A stretch of DNA of 64,000 bases, from assembly GCA_905480215.1 (NCBI GenBank), contig CAJQPL010000026.1, positions 1 through 64,000 of the forward strand, read 5' to 3'. The stretch's first letter is position 1, and each line of letters opens with the position of its first letter. Origin of the DNA: an uncultured Woeseiaceae bacterium (GTDB lineage: Bacteria; Pseudomonadota; Gammaproteobacteria; Steroidobacterales; Woeseiaceae). Shown here piece after piece: positions 8,980-18,335 of the stretch. Position numbers and translations under genes: made by a program. Below the pieces are notes generated by a model. The model made no database searches. It was not told the DNA's origin and saw only the letters and a program-made list of their open reading frames with translations.

Positions 8980-11900
8980 TCAGAGATTACTTTGATTCGC
9001 GGCAGGCGGAATGTTTGGAAATTGATCGCCAAGTGCTTCTCTGGCATTTTTCGCCGTATCCTCGCATGGCTCGCGCGATCTGGATACTCGATCCCAGGTC
9101 ATTTTCGCCAAGACAGATAGGCCACCGGTTGCCACTGCCGCACCCCCTGATAGAAGAACGCCCTGTTCGTCGACGGCCAACCGTGGCGCTGCCAGCGTAC
9201 CGACGATTTTCAAATACGGGTTGAAAAGTTCTGCGCCACTGATGGAGAGACCCTGTTGCGGCGTAGACTTGATATTCATGTCTATTTCCTCAGTTTTAAA
9301 GTCTACGCTGGACTTCGACGTAAAACGTATCTTGTCGGTACCAAAGAACGAGTTCGGAAAGCTCGATAATTTCCCGTCGACAATTTTTAGCGCGACCACA
9401 ATACACCTGAAATTCGTCGTCGGGTCCGATACATAAAAAGGATTAAGTGCCGAAAGAATTTCGCTCAGCATGTCGCCGTATATTGCGTTCAAGGTCCGGC
9501 TGCTGGTCATCCGTCCGCCACGCGTATCCGCGAAAACGACACCATTCAAGTTGCCTGCAAGTGTCCTGACGTCGACTCCCGTCGACTCAAGATTGATATC
9601 CATATCACCCGTCATCGCAAGATCCACGTTCATTTGTGACATGCCCAGAGCAAAATCTCGCGCCACGAACTCCAGCGATGCTTTTCCAGCACCGCCGGCA
9701 GGGTCGAGCTTCGCCCGTGCTCTGGCCCAACCCGAGCGCGCAGCGAAGCTCGCGTTGCTTACGTCGAGAACACCATCGTTTAACTCAACGGCCAATTCGA
9801 TATTTCGCATGAGCAGGGCGTTGTTGGTTAAGGAGTCGATACTGACGCCAATGCTTGCATTGAGTTTCTTCAGCGAGTCGAATGGAATGAGCATATCCGG
9901 TATCAGGCGCCCATCGTCAAACTCGGGCTCAGGATCATATTCGAACTCGTCCTCCTCGAGCAGCGAGTCAAACGCGATCGATTCGGAATTGATAGCGACC
10001 TCCAGTTTCGGCACATCACCCTTTGTGTATCGTATGAAGCCGCGGACGTCACTTTCTCCGAGCGTCAGATTCAGATCGTCGACGGTAAGTACGTTATCGC
10101 TTCCCGTTACAAGCGCCTCCCACTTAACCCCCTGGTCACGCAGCCCGCGACCATCAATCTGGCCAAATTGGCTCAGACTGGGGATATCGCCTGTAAACGA
10201 AAAATTCGTTGCAGCGCTGCTATTGCCGAGATCGAGCTCACCCTGCGCACTTACGCGAGCGTCAGCGATGCCGATTTCAAGTTTGTCGAATGACAGGATT
10301 TTCTCACGGAGTTCGCCGCGTACGTCAACAAGAAACGGCGCCGCTTGCGCCTCATACCTATTGATGCCACTGATTATGTTTCGTACATCATTGCCGCGTG
10401 ACTGCATATTGAAATTCGCCCACTGTCGCGACATGGGTAAACCGAGCTCAATGTCTAAGGACAAATGGCCTTTTTCGCGTTCTAACTTGATGCCATCAAA
10501 TTTGATCAAGTCGGATTGCACCCCCACTGTTCCGGCAAGCTTGTAAGAACCGGGCTGGACTTTTAAATCGCCTATATCGTCGACCAGTTCTTCGATCGCC
10601 GGCCCGCTTAACTCGAAAGTGACGTTGGACCCGGCAAGTCCGGAAACAGGAGCAAGCAATCCGCTGAGGTCCAGCTTTGAGCTACCGATCATCGCCGTAA
10701 CATCGACGAAACGGTAGCCACTTTTGGATACCTGCAGATTGCCACCGACGTCAAAGGGTTGGTTTGGAATTCTCTCCGAGAGACCAAAATCGCCAACGGC
10801 TGCTGCGAGATTCGGACCGGCCAAATCAAAGGATAGCTCACTGCCCAAAATACCGTCGCGCAGAGCGACCAGACCGTCGACAGCAAGAGAGACGTCATCA
10901 ACCCTTAACATCAGGGGTTCTGTAGTCCGAATTCCCGCGTCTTCGCGTGTCGCACTGAGCGCTAAACTCAGTGGCCGGTCTGGAAGATCATTGACGCCGT
11001 AGGCATTGCCAAGCTGTGCGAGGCTGTCGCTAGTCAACTGAAGTTCGAATGTGCTGCCTAAATACTTAGGTGATTCGCCCAATACGCCGCTCCCGGAAAT
11101 GCGGCCCAATGACGTTTCAGCTTGTAGCGCGAGAATTTCCTGGCCTGTAGCTCCCGCCTGTAGCTCAAAGCCAATGGAGAACGCTCCTGTTGCCGCGCCT
11201 GGCAGGCCTGTAATAAAACGAAATCTCTCAAGATCCGGACCATTTATCTGAAACACGATGCTGGCATCGTCGACCTTCGGGAAATCTGGAAGGCGTGCAG
11301 AGATATCGAACTCCGCCTCTGCGAAAACCATCCGGCCTCGATTTACGACCAACACAGGGCCCTGCTTCGTGGCATCGATATCTATCATGAACGGCGCCTC
11401 CCGTACCTGATCGACGCCGGCCAGACGCAGTATTCGCCCCAGGTCCGGACCCGAAGCCAGTAGATCAAGATCTACCTGCTCAAAATCCTGCAGATTGGAA
11501 AACTCGCCCGCCGCATTAATTTCGGTTTCGCCAATGTTGCCGTTTACATCCAGAATGAGCGGACCATTGTCCTGCGGGGTTAGTGACCCGGACAGTTCGA
11601 CGCTTCCTCTTGTGCCTACAGTGAATCCGAGTGCTTTGGCGAGGTCGGAAATATCTGGACTGCTTGCAGAAAGTCGAAATGATGGTCGAAATGGGCGGCT
11701 AATATTATCGATCAGACCGCTGCCCTGAACTTCGAGCGTATCGAGTTGGCCCTGCAAATCAAACTGAATATCCTCCCCTGTTAGCAGGGCCGCCCAGGTA
11801 CCCACTTCGCCTTCCAGATTGAGCGTGCGATTACCAAGCTCTGCCTGCAGGAAGAGCTGCAAAAACCCGTCATCTCGACGTCGCTGGTCCAGCTGCTCAA

Positions 11901-12426
11901 CATGCAAGTCGAGCGGTATATCGGTCCTTGGAGATTCGAAAACGATGTGCAAGTCATCAATATCGATGAAATCGAATAATATCTCAAAGCCGGAGGAGGG
12001 CTCATCTTCCGCGACTGTTTCTGTCGGTCCCTCCAGAGGCAAAGTCCAGTTGGCCTCGTTGTCTTCGCGTTGCACCAGGCGAATCTCAGCATAATCAACA
12101 TCAATAAGTTCGACCAGAATCGGCCCGCTAATAAGTGACCAAAGATCAACACGTATTTCTGCGCGGCCGACTTCGACCATATAGGGAGCGTCGCCCCACT
12201 CTGCATTTTGAAATTGAACGTCTTCTGCGATAACAATGGCGTGTCCGCTGAGCTCGACACTAAACTCCCCGTTGATAACGAACTCGCGGCCAGTTTTATC
12301 GCTGACCCAGTTTTCGAGTTGAGGTTTGAAAATACCCAGATCGACGGTCCACAACCAGGTCAGCGCGAACGCCAACAATGCGGCCAGCGTGATGCCAGAC
12401 CAAATGGCTATTCTCTTAAGTTTCAT
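8980..12426 (-). CDS. AsmA family protein
   Basis: 1148 aa, N-terminal TM, long repetitive beta-rich body; C-terminal AsmA_2-like segment (TRGGRMTSSRTLNAIYGDMLSEILSALNPF). Confidence 0.85.
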   Translation of the reverse strand: MKLKRIAIWSGITLAALLAFALTWLWTVDLGIFKPQLENWVSDKTGREFVINGEFSVELSGHAIVIAEDVQFQNAEWGDAPYMVEVGRAEIRVDLWSLISGPILVELIDVDYAEIRLVQREDNEANWTLPLEGPTETVAEDEPSSGFEILFDFIDIDDLHIVFESPRTDIPLDLHVEQLDQRRRDDGFLQLFLQAELGNRTLNLEGEVGTWAALLTGEDIQFDLQGQLDTLEVQGSGLIDNISRPFRPSFRLSASSPDISDLAKALGFTVGTRGSVELSGSLTPQDNGPLILDVNGNIGETEINAAGEFSNLQDFEQVDLDLLASGPDLGRILRLAGVDQVREAPFMIDIDATKQGPVLVVNRGRMVFAEAEFDISARLPDFPKVDDASIVFQINGPDLERFRFITGLPGAATGAFSIGFELQAGATGQEILALQAETSLGRISGSGVLGESPKYLGSTFELQLTSDSLAQLGNAYGVNDLPDRPLSLALSATREDAGIRTTEPLMLRVDDVSLAVDGLVALRDGILGSELSFDLAGPNLAAAVGDFGLSERIPNQPFDVGGNLQVSKSGYRFVDVTAMIGSSKLDLSGLLAPVSGLAGSNVTFELSGPAIEELVDDIGDLKVQPGSYKLAGTVGVQSDLIKFDGIKLEREKGHLSLDIELGLPMSRQWANFNMQSRGNDVRNIISGINRYEAQAAPFLVDVRGELREKILSFDKLEIGIADARVSAQGELDLGNSSAATNFSFTGDIPSLSQFGQIDGRGLRDQGVKWEALVTGSDNVLTVDDLNLTLGESDVRGFIRYTKGDVPKLEVAINSESIAFDSLLEEDEFEYDPEPEFDDGRLIPDMLIPFDSLKKLNASIGVSIDSLTNNALLMRNIELAVELNDGVLDVSNASFAARSGWARARAKLDPAGGAGKASLEFVARDFALGMSQMNVDLAMTGDMDINLESTGVDVRTLAGNLNGVVFADTRGGRMTSSRTLNAIYGDMLSEILSALNPFYVSDPTTNFRCIVVALKIVDGKLSSFPNSFFGTDKIRFTSKSSVDFKTEEIDMNIKSTPQQGLSISGAELFNPYLKIVGTLAAPRLAVDEQGVLLSGGAAVATGGLSVLAKMTWDRVSRSREPCEDTAKNAREALGDQFPNIPPAANQSNL

Positions 12427-12651
12427 GAGCCTGTCTTCCTGGGTGGCAAGCGGCTGCAGTTACGATGACCGTATTGCGATTAGAGCCTGAGTGCGCCATT
12501 TTTATCGTTCTTATTTAGGAGTCGGTCAAGTATTCAACATTGGCGGGTACCGGCGCAACTAGCAACAACAATCGTTGACGCGCAGTCATTGCGCGGGCCC
12601 GCTGCCGCGAGTTAATGTAGCCGTATATGGTGGACCGGCAATTTCGCGTTT

Positions 12652-13518
12652 ATGACGATCGATATTGAAAGTTTAACTGGCAGAGGTGCTGTCACGAGCC
12701 GGCGAGTCTATACGCGTCGCGATGCCAGCCTGTACGCACAAAGTATCGGTTTCGGTAGCGACCCCCTCGATGAGCTGGAACTCGACTTTGTAAGCGATCG
12801 GCCAACATTCAAGTCAGTACCAACTATGGCTTCTATATTCGCTGACGTTATTCTCGAGCTCACCCACGCCTGTCAGTTGCAGCACCCGGAACTGGCTTTG
12901 CATGGTGAACAGAAACTGGAAATATTTTCGCCGTTGCCGGACATGGCCGAATTGGAAATTCAAGGGTCTATTGCTGCGGTCTACGACCGTGGTCCGCAGC
13001 GTGGTGCGGAAATTCACATGGCGGCAGAAGCCAGGTTACAAGGCGAGTCCGCGCTACTTTATCGGGCGACCTACGTCACCATTGCCCGCGGAGATGGTGG
13101 GTTCGGCGGCGACGAGCCCGATCGAAGCGTCGACAACAAGCGGATTCCGGCGCGCGCGCCAGACAAAGTATGGGAATTTCCAATCAGTCGTAACCAGGCA
13201 TTGCTTTACAGTCTGAACGGCGACCCGAACCCGATTCACACGCAACCTCGTATTGCTAAACGCGCGGGTTTTGAGAAACCTATCATGCACGGTCTTGGCA
13301 CCTATGGGATGGCGTGTCGAGCGGTCCTCATGACCTACTGTGATGGCGATCCGTCAGTCATGAAGAGTTTTGACGTGCGTTTCTCTGCGCCGGTGATTCC
13401 GGGTGACACGCTGCTTGTAGACATGTGGCGATTAGACGACGGCGTGGCGTTTCAGGGCAGGATTCCGGATCGAGATGTTGTGGTGCTGAAAAACGGTTTC
13501 AGCCGCATAGATAAATAA
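12652..13518 (+). CDS. MaoC/hotdog-fold enoyl-CoA hydratase-like protein
   Basis: NQALLYSLNGDPNPIHTQPRIAKRAGFEKPIMHGLGTYGMACRAVL: MaoC hydratase-2 signature. Confidence 0.88.
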   Translation: MTIDIESLTGRGAVTSRRVYTRRDASLYAQSIGFGSDPLDELELDFVSDRPTFKSVPTMASIFADVILELTHACQLQHPELALHGEQKLEIFSPLPDMAELEIQGSIAAVYDRGPQRGAEIHMAAEARLQGESALLYRATYVTIARGDGGFGGDEPDRSVDNKRIPARAPDKVWEFPISRNQALLYSLNGDPNPIHTQPRIAKRAGFEKPIMHGLGTYGMACRAVLMTYCDGDPSVMKSFDVRFSAPVIPGDTLLVDMWRLDDGVAFQGRIPDRDVVVLKNGFSRIDK

Positions 13519-13546
13519 CTCAACAAACCGAAAAAAGCCTTACGTT

Positions 13547-14353
13547 TTAACGGCCGCGAAAAACTGGCTTGCGTTTTTCCATGAAGGCCCTGGGGCCCTC
13601 AATAGCATCCTGTGAATCAATCACGCTTTTCGCCAATGCCGCCTCCGTGTCCAAAGCCTGCGCTTCGGTTTGTCCGACACAATCTCGTGCCGAGCGACGG
13701 ATGGCACTCACTGCCAGTGGTCCGTTGTCGGCGATTTTTCGCGCGATGCCGAGTGCCGTCGGCATTAGTGCGCTGGCGTCGACCACATGATTAACGAAGC
13801 CCAGGGCATGCGCTCTTTGCGCTGTGATGAGATCACCGGTGAGCAGCAGTTCCATTGCGATGGCGTGGGGAATTTGCCGCGGCAAGCGAACGGTGGATGC
13901 ACCGGCCGGAAACAAACCCCATTTGACTTCTTGAAGACCAAATTTGGCATCGGGCACGGTGACACGGATGTCGCAACCGAAAACCAGCTCCATACCGCCG
14001 GCGATGGCATGGCCGTTGATGGCGGCGATCACCGGCTTGACAGTGTCGCGGTTGATTAGAAACAGACCGTCGTCTGATGCCAGGATCTGCAACAAGCGCT
14101 CGTCCCACTCGTCTTCGACTTGTCGGGCGCCGGTCACCAGGGGTGCCGTTAGAGCAAGGTCGGCCCCGGAGCAGAAGGCCTTGTCGCCGGTAGCCGTTAG
14201 GATGGCGACCCGAATCGCTGCGGAATCTCGCACCTCTTGCCAGGCATCGTGAAGTCGCACCATCACTTCGGGGCTCATGGCGTTACGGGCTTTAGGCCGA
14301 TTGATTGTTAACCGGGCAATATGCTCTTCAACTTCAAATTCGACGACAGCCAT
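13547..14353 (-). CDS. Enoyl-CoA hydratase/isomerase family protein
   Basis: LTINRPKARNAMS, AFCSGADL, AINGHAIAGGMELVFGCDIRV crotonase motifs. Confidence 0.92.
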   Translation of the reverse strand: MAVVEFEVEEHIARLTINRPKARNAMSPEVMVRLHDAWQEVRDSAAIRVAILTATGDKAFCSGADLALTAPLVTGARQVEDEWDERLLQILASDDGLFLINRDTVKPVIAAINGHAIAGGMELVFGCDIRVTVPDAKFGLQEVKWGLFPAGASTVRLPRQIPHAIAMELLLTGDLITAQRAHALGFVNHVVDASALMPTALGIARKIADNGPLAVSAIRRSARDCVGQTEAQALDTEAALAKSVIDSQDAIEGPRAFMEKRKPVFRGR

Positions 14354-14395
14354 CGGAACTCCTGTTTCAATAAGTTCGTTTAAAGATAGGGAATG

Positions 14396-15658
14396 CTACC
14401 TGCGGGCTACATCAAACTGGATCGGCAGCCGTTCGAGTCCGTGCGTTACGGCGCCGCCTCTGCGTTTGAGGTCGGCAAGGCTGAGACCGTCGGCTAATCT
14501 GATGTTATGCAGGCGCTCAAGAAGTAGACAATAACTCTCGGTAAGCTCCTGACGGGCAATCACCGCGCCCGCACAGGCATGAATCCCATAACCGAAAGAC
14601 TGGTGCTTGCGTATGCCAGCACGATCGATATCGAATTGGTCTGCATTTTCGAAGGCTACCGGGTCGCGATTCGCAGCGCCCCAACACAATAATATCTGTG
14701 CGCCCTTCGACATCTTGTGCCCATGAAACTCGATGTCTTCGGCGACACTCCTGAAATTATTCTGAACGGCGGATTCGTAGCGCAGGCTCTCTTCCGCAAA
14801 ATTGGCGATGAGCTTGCGATCGCCGCGTATGCGCTCCGCGATCTTGGGTCGTTCAATTAGTCTGAGCATACCCAGCGACAAGGCACTCACCGCCGTGTCG
14901 TTCCCGGCGATGATTAACGCCTCACACATGCCGAGCACCTCGCGCAGACTTAGCGGTTCATCTCCGTTCTCCTGATCGATGGTAGCCGCCGCGAAGTCCG
15001 TCAGTATGTCGTCCCGCGGATTGGCAACCCGGTCCTTGAGTGCTGCAACGAGATAGTGCTGCAATTCCGCGATATTTTTCATGCACTCGAGCATTTCGTC
15101 TTCGCTCAATGGTTGCTCGAGCTGCAGCACCCAGGCGTTCGCCCAGCGCCGAAACTGCGCGATGTCGTTTCTGTCTACGCCGAGCATTTCTGCGATGACC
15201 AGGATGGCGAGTCGCCATGCATAATCCATGACAAATTCGCACTCTTTCTCATCTACGATGTTGTCGATCAATTCTGCAGCGATTTCCACGATGCGTGGGC
15301 GTAATTGGTGGGCGCGTTTTTCTCTCAGAACCCGAGCAAAAACGTTCCTGTATACCGTATGCAGAGGCGGATCGGCGGTGATGATTTGCGGCGAGAAACC
15401 GTAGCCGTGTTCTTTTAGATAAGCGACCGCTTTTGGGTAGAAATTCAGGTTTCGGCCCGCCGGGCGACTTGAAAAAAGCTCCGGCTGCTTTGTGATTTCG
15501 CGAATGACGTCGAAGTCCAGCACCATATAGGTTTCTCGATGCGGATTTTCGATACGAACGATCGGTCCGGACTGACGAACACAATCATAGAAATCATAAG
15601 GATTGGTGAGCGTGTGCTCCTCGAAAAAGACGAACCCTTCTTGCGCCTCCGGATGCAT
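14396..15658 (-). CDS. Cytochrome P450
   Basis: I-helix EALIIAGNDTAVSA, ExxR ESLRYE, heme-binding FGYGIHACAGAVIAR. Confidence 0.95.
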   Translation of the reverse strand: MHPEAQEGFVFFEEHTLTNPYDFYDCVRQSGPIVRIENPHRETYMVLDFDVIREITKQPELFSSRPAGRNLNFYPKAVAYLKEHGYGFSPQIITADPPLHTVYRNVFARVLREKRAHQLRPRIVEIAAELIDNIVDEKECEFVMDYAWRLAILVIAEMLGVDRNDIAQFRRWANAWVLQLEQPLSEDEMLECMKNIAELQHYLVAALKDRVANPRDDILTDFAAATIDQENGDEPLSLREVLGMCEALIIAGNDTAVSALSLGMLRLIERPKIAERIRGDRKLIANFAEESLRYESAVQNNFRSVAEDIEFHGHKMSKGAQILLCWGAANRDPVAFENADQFDIDRAGIRKHQSFGYGIHACAGAVIARQELTESYCLLLERLHNIRLADGLSLADLKRRGGAVTHGLERLPIQFDVARR

Positions 15659-16051
15659 TCAGGGTCCCGACTTCTGCCCTTGCTTCAGCGCCGCGCGCAT
15701 AGCGACGGAGTCGAATACCTCCAGCCAATAGGTGATTAGCCCATTCTCAATGTCGATCATCGAGGTGATAGGCACTTCAATACTGTCGTCAGCGCCATGA
15801 CGAGTCATGCTCGCGACGTAATGCACGGCACCGTGTTGATCGTCACCGACAACCTTCTCGATGCGATAGTCGCAACTGGACCAGAACTTTTTCGTGTCAT
15901 CGACATGTTTGCTGACATCGTCTGCCGTTGTGTCAGTTCCGAATGGATGGGTACAAATGAATTGGGGCGCAAACGCATCTGCGTACGCGTCGCGATCGAA
16001 AGCTTTCCACGCATCGAGGGCGCGTTGCAGTGCTTTTTGAACTTCAGTCAA
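15659..16051 (-). CDS. SnoaL/NTF2-like family protein
   Basis: About 130 aa; AWKAFDRDAYADAFAPQFICTHPFG...; abuts P450 start directly. Confidence 0.65.
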   Translation of the reverse strand: MTEVQKALQRALDAWKAFDRDAYADAFAPQFICTHPFGTDTTADDVSKHVDDTKKFWSSCDYRIEKVVGDDQHGAVHYVASMTRHGADDSIEVPITSMIDIENGLITYWLEVFDSVAMRAALKQGQKSGP

Positions 16052-16068
16052 TTATTAGCCTCCTGATT

Positions 16069-16128
16069 CGCAATCACGATCGCAACCACAGTCGCAATCA
16101 CACTCACAATCGCAATCGCAATCGCGTT
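16069..16128. repeat. Degenerate hexamer/dodecamer tandem repeat (CGCAAT-CACNNT type, about 5 x 12 bp)
   Basis: cgcaatcacgat cgcaaccacagt cgcaatcacact cacaatcgcaat cgcaatcgcgtt read directly. Confidence 0.7.
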
Positions 16129-16232
16129 TTCCAACTGTACTGCAGATCGGGAAAGGTGTCAGGCGATTCCCAATAACCCCAATGTGGTTCACTATTGATA
16201 CTTACCTGCTTCGATTTTGAGGATATACGCAT

Positions 16233-16724
16233 ATGACAGCAATCAGCCCTATGGTGCGCAGTGCCCTGATGGTTGCCGACCTGGACCGTTCCACGCAGTT
16301 CTACCGCGAGGTTCTGGGTCTGGATGAAACCTGGTATGCCGGCGAGCTCAGTAACGGCAATGCCCATCAACTGCTGGGTATGCCGGCCGGCAGCCTGACA
16401 CGCGCCTGCATTCTCAAAGCCCCTGGCCCGGCTTGGGGCATGATTGGCCTGTTCGAAATCAGCCAGCCGACGCCGACGCCGGTAAGCTTGGATAGCCAGC
16501 GTATTAACCTCGGCGAAACCTGCCTGGTTTTCTATCACACGGATCTCGACAGTGTGCAGGCGTTGCTCGAAGAACAGAAACTCCCGGTCCTGTGCCCGCC
16601 GTTAATGCTGGTCGTTGACGACCAGTCGCGGCAGCGAGAAATGAGCTTTCGCGATCCCGACGGTGTGCTGATCAATCTAATTGAATGGGATCAGGATGAT
16701 GAGCTGCGGCCTGAACAAAAGTGA
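16233..16724 (+). CDS. VOC/glyoxalase family protein
   Basis: SALMVADLDRSTQFYREVLGLDE...; FRDPDGVLINLIEW. Confidence 0.88.
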   Translation: MTAISPMVRSALMVADLDRSTQFYREVLGLDETWYAGELSNGNAHQLLGMPAGSLTRACILKAPGPAWGMIGLFEISQPTPTPVSLDSQRINLGETCLVFYHTDLDSVQALLEEQKLPVLCPPLMLVVDDQSRQREMSFRDPDGVLINLIEWDQDDELRPEQK

Positions 16725-16852
16725 ATACGGTCATGAATCGCCTGCGAATTGCCTCAGGTCACTTCGAAATCGAATCAAACAATCCGCAGTGAGCTAGCGT
16801 AGAATGTTCTTAACAAGGTCTGCGAATTCGATCTCACACTGGGACAAATGTC

Positions 16853-16969
16853 ATGGGTAAAGAACGAAAGAGCAACAAAGAAACAAAGAAGTTGCCGGGT
16901 ATGACGGCAAAAGAGAAGAAGGCTGCAAAGAAAGCCAAGAAAAACGAAAAAGGCCGCATAGGCGAGTAA
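16853..16969 (+). CDS. 38-aa lysine-rich small protein
   Basis: Manual translation MGKERKSNKETKKLPGMTAKEKKAAKKAKKNEKGRIGE*; not in ORF track. Confidence 0.55.
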   Translation: MGKERKSNKETKKLPGMTAKEKKAAKKAKKNEKGRIGE

Positions 16970-16986
16970 TCCTCATTTATGTCGAA

Positions 16987-17334
16987 GTGACTGCAGAGAC
17001 CGATGAAGAAAAGACCTATGTCTTGCATGGCCAACTCTTCTTCCGCTCGATCAGCAGTTTCAAGGATCTCTTTCACCCGCGAGAAGACCCGGCAGATGTT
17101 GTTATCGACTTCCATCGCTCACGTGTATGGGATCACTCCGCGCTCGAAGCCATTGACGTACTTGCAGAAAGATACTTGCGCAACGGCACGCGCCTGCATA
17201 TGCGAGGTCTTAGCGTGGATTGTAAGGGGCTGCTCTACAAAGCTGGAAATATGGTCGAAACTGATGTTAACGGCGATCCGCACTATCGAGTAGTGGTGGA
17301 TTACAAGCAGCATCCGCCAGTAGAAAATACCTGA
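16987..17334 (+). CDS. Stand-alone STAS domain resembling the C-terminus of SulP anion transporters
   Basis: TYVLHGQLFFRSISSFKDLFHPREDPADVVIDFHRSRVWDHSALEAIDVLAERYLRNGTRLHMRGLS; GTG start. Confidence 0.7.
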   Translation: MTAETDEEKTYVLHGQLFFRSISSFKDLFHPREDPADVVIDFHRSRVWDHSALEAIDVLAERYLRNGTRLHMRGLSVDCKGLLYKAGNMVETDVNGDPHYRVVVDYKQHPPVENT

Positions 17335-17377
17335 TCACATCTTTCGACCTACTTTCTTGCAGCAACTGGTTAAGTCC

Positions 17378-17438
17378 AAAAAAAATCCCCGCGCAAGGCG
17401 GGGATAATGGGGGTAACGCATATATGCGTCAGGGGATT
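17378..17438. promoter_or_regulatory. Structured intergenic region: GC-rich hairpin, perfect 14-bp palindrome and a competing 3' arm
   Basis: ATCCCCGC(17385-17392)/GCGGGGAT(17398-17405); ACGCATATATGCGT(17416-17429); second GGGGATT(17432-17438) also complementary to AATCCCC. Confidence 0.55.
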
Positions 17439-17638
17439 CTTAAGGTTTCAATTAGTCGACGAAGTCATCCGTTAAAAATTTCACTTTTTGCATCTTTGTT
17501 GTAGCAATTTGAAAGTAGGGGAAAATTGTTACAGAGCAGTGAACAGGAATGGTTACGAATCCGTTTCAAAATGTATCAAAATGTATCGAGTTGCCGGTGC
17601 CTCGCGATTCCTTATCGCACACGCGCTACCATCGCTTC

Positions 17639-18331
17639 ATGAAAAAAGTTCTATTAATTGACGATGATCGAAAACACTCCGGTTTGATGCAGGCCTATTT
17701 CGAGCGCTTTGGCATAAGCGTTGTGAGCGCGCATGACTCAGTTGAGGGTTTTAAGAAGCTGGCTCGAGAAGAGCCGGATCTCTTATTGCTTGATGTGATG
17801 TTGCCTGGCAAGAATGGTTTCGAGATTTGCCGTGAGATTCGCAAGACCAGTAATATTCCAATAATCATGCTCACGGCTCGGGGCGACGTCATTGACCGAG
17901 TGTCGGGGCTGGAGTTGGGCGCGGATGACTACATAGCCAAACCTTTCGAACCGCGCGAACTGGTTGCACGTGTGCAGGCGATACTGCGACGAGCGGAATC
18001 TTCAGGATCGACCGTTGGTGGACTAAATTTCGAGGGTTTGTCGATTGATACTGAAACCCGGGCGGTTCGCGTTGATGAGAACTCTACCGACCTGACCTCG
18101 ATGGAGTACGAACTGCTACTGATTCTTGCTCGACGTCATGGTCGCAAACTTTCGCGTGACGAAATTTTAAGTGAATTGCGGGGCATCGACGCCGCTATCC
18201 TGACGCGGTCCGTGGACATAATGGTTAGTCGCTTGCGCCAAAAGCTTGGTGACTCGGCGAAGCCACCGAGATTCATACAGACGATCTGGGGTCGCGGCTA
18301 TTCATTCATTGGTGTACCACAGACTGATTGA
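17639..18331 (+). CDS. OmpR/PhoB-family response regulator (orphan)
   Basis: MKKVLLIDDDRKHSGLMQAYFERFG, LLLLDVMLPGKNGFEICREIR, winged helix ILTRSVDIMVSRLRQKLGD...RFIQTIWGRGYSFIG. Start moved to 17639 by receiver homology. Confidence 0.93.
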   Translation: MKKVLLIDDDRKHSGLMQAYFERFGISVVSAHDSVEGFKKLAREEPDLLLLDVMLPGKNGFEICREIRKTSNIPIIMLTARGDVIDRVSGLELGADDYIAKPFEPRELVARVQAILRRAESSGSTVGGLNFEGLSIDTETRAVRVDENSTDLTSMEYELLLILARRHGRKLSRDEILSELRGIDAAILTRSVDIMVSRLRQKLGDSAKPPRFIQTIWGRGYSFIGVPQTD

Positions 18332-18335
18332 GAGA

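Noticed and set aside
9470-10546. 358-aa plus-strand ORF opposite AsmA
   Set aside because: Serine/proline/arginine-rich antisense shadow of the long minus-strand AsmA frame; no domain-like motifs.
16104-16538. 144-aa minus-strand ORF covering the tandem repeat
   Set aside because: Antisense to the VOC gene; the repeat region just translates to Arg/Leu repeats.
16834-17115. 93-aa minus-strand ORF (Phe/Leu-rich, membrane-like)
   Set aside because: Hydrophobicity arises from antisense reading of the Lys-rich plus-strand microprotein; STAS gene overlaps the rest.
17378-17405. Simple rho-independent terminator for the STAS gene
   Set aside because: On the plus strand the stem is followed by ataatggggg, not a T-run; the A-run is upstream, so it is not a canonical terminator in that direction.
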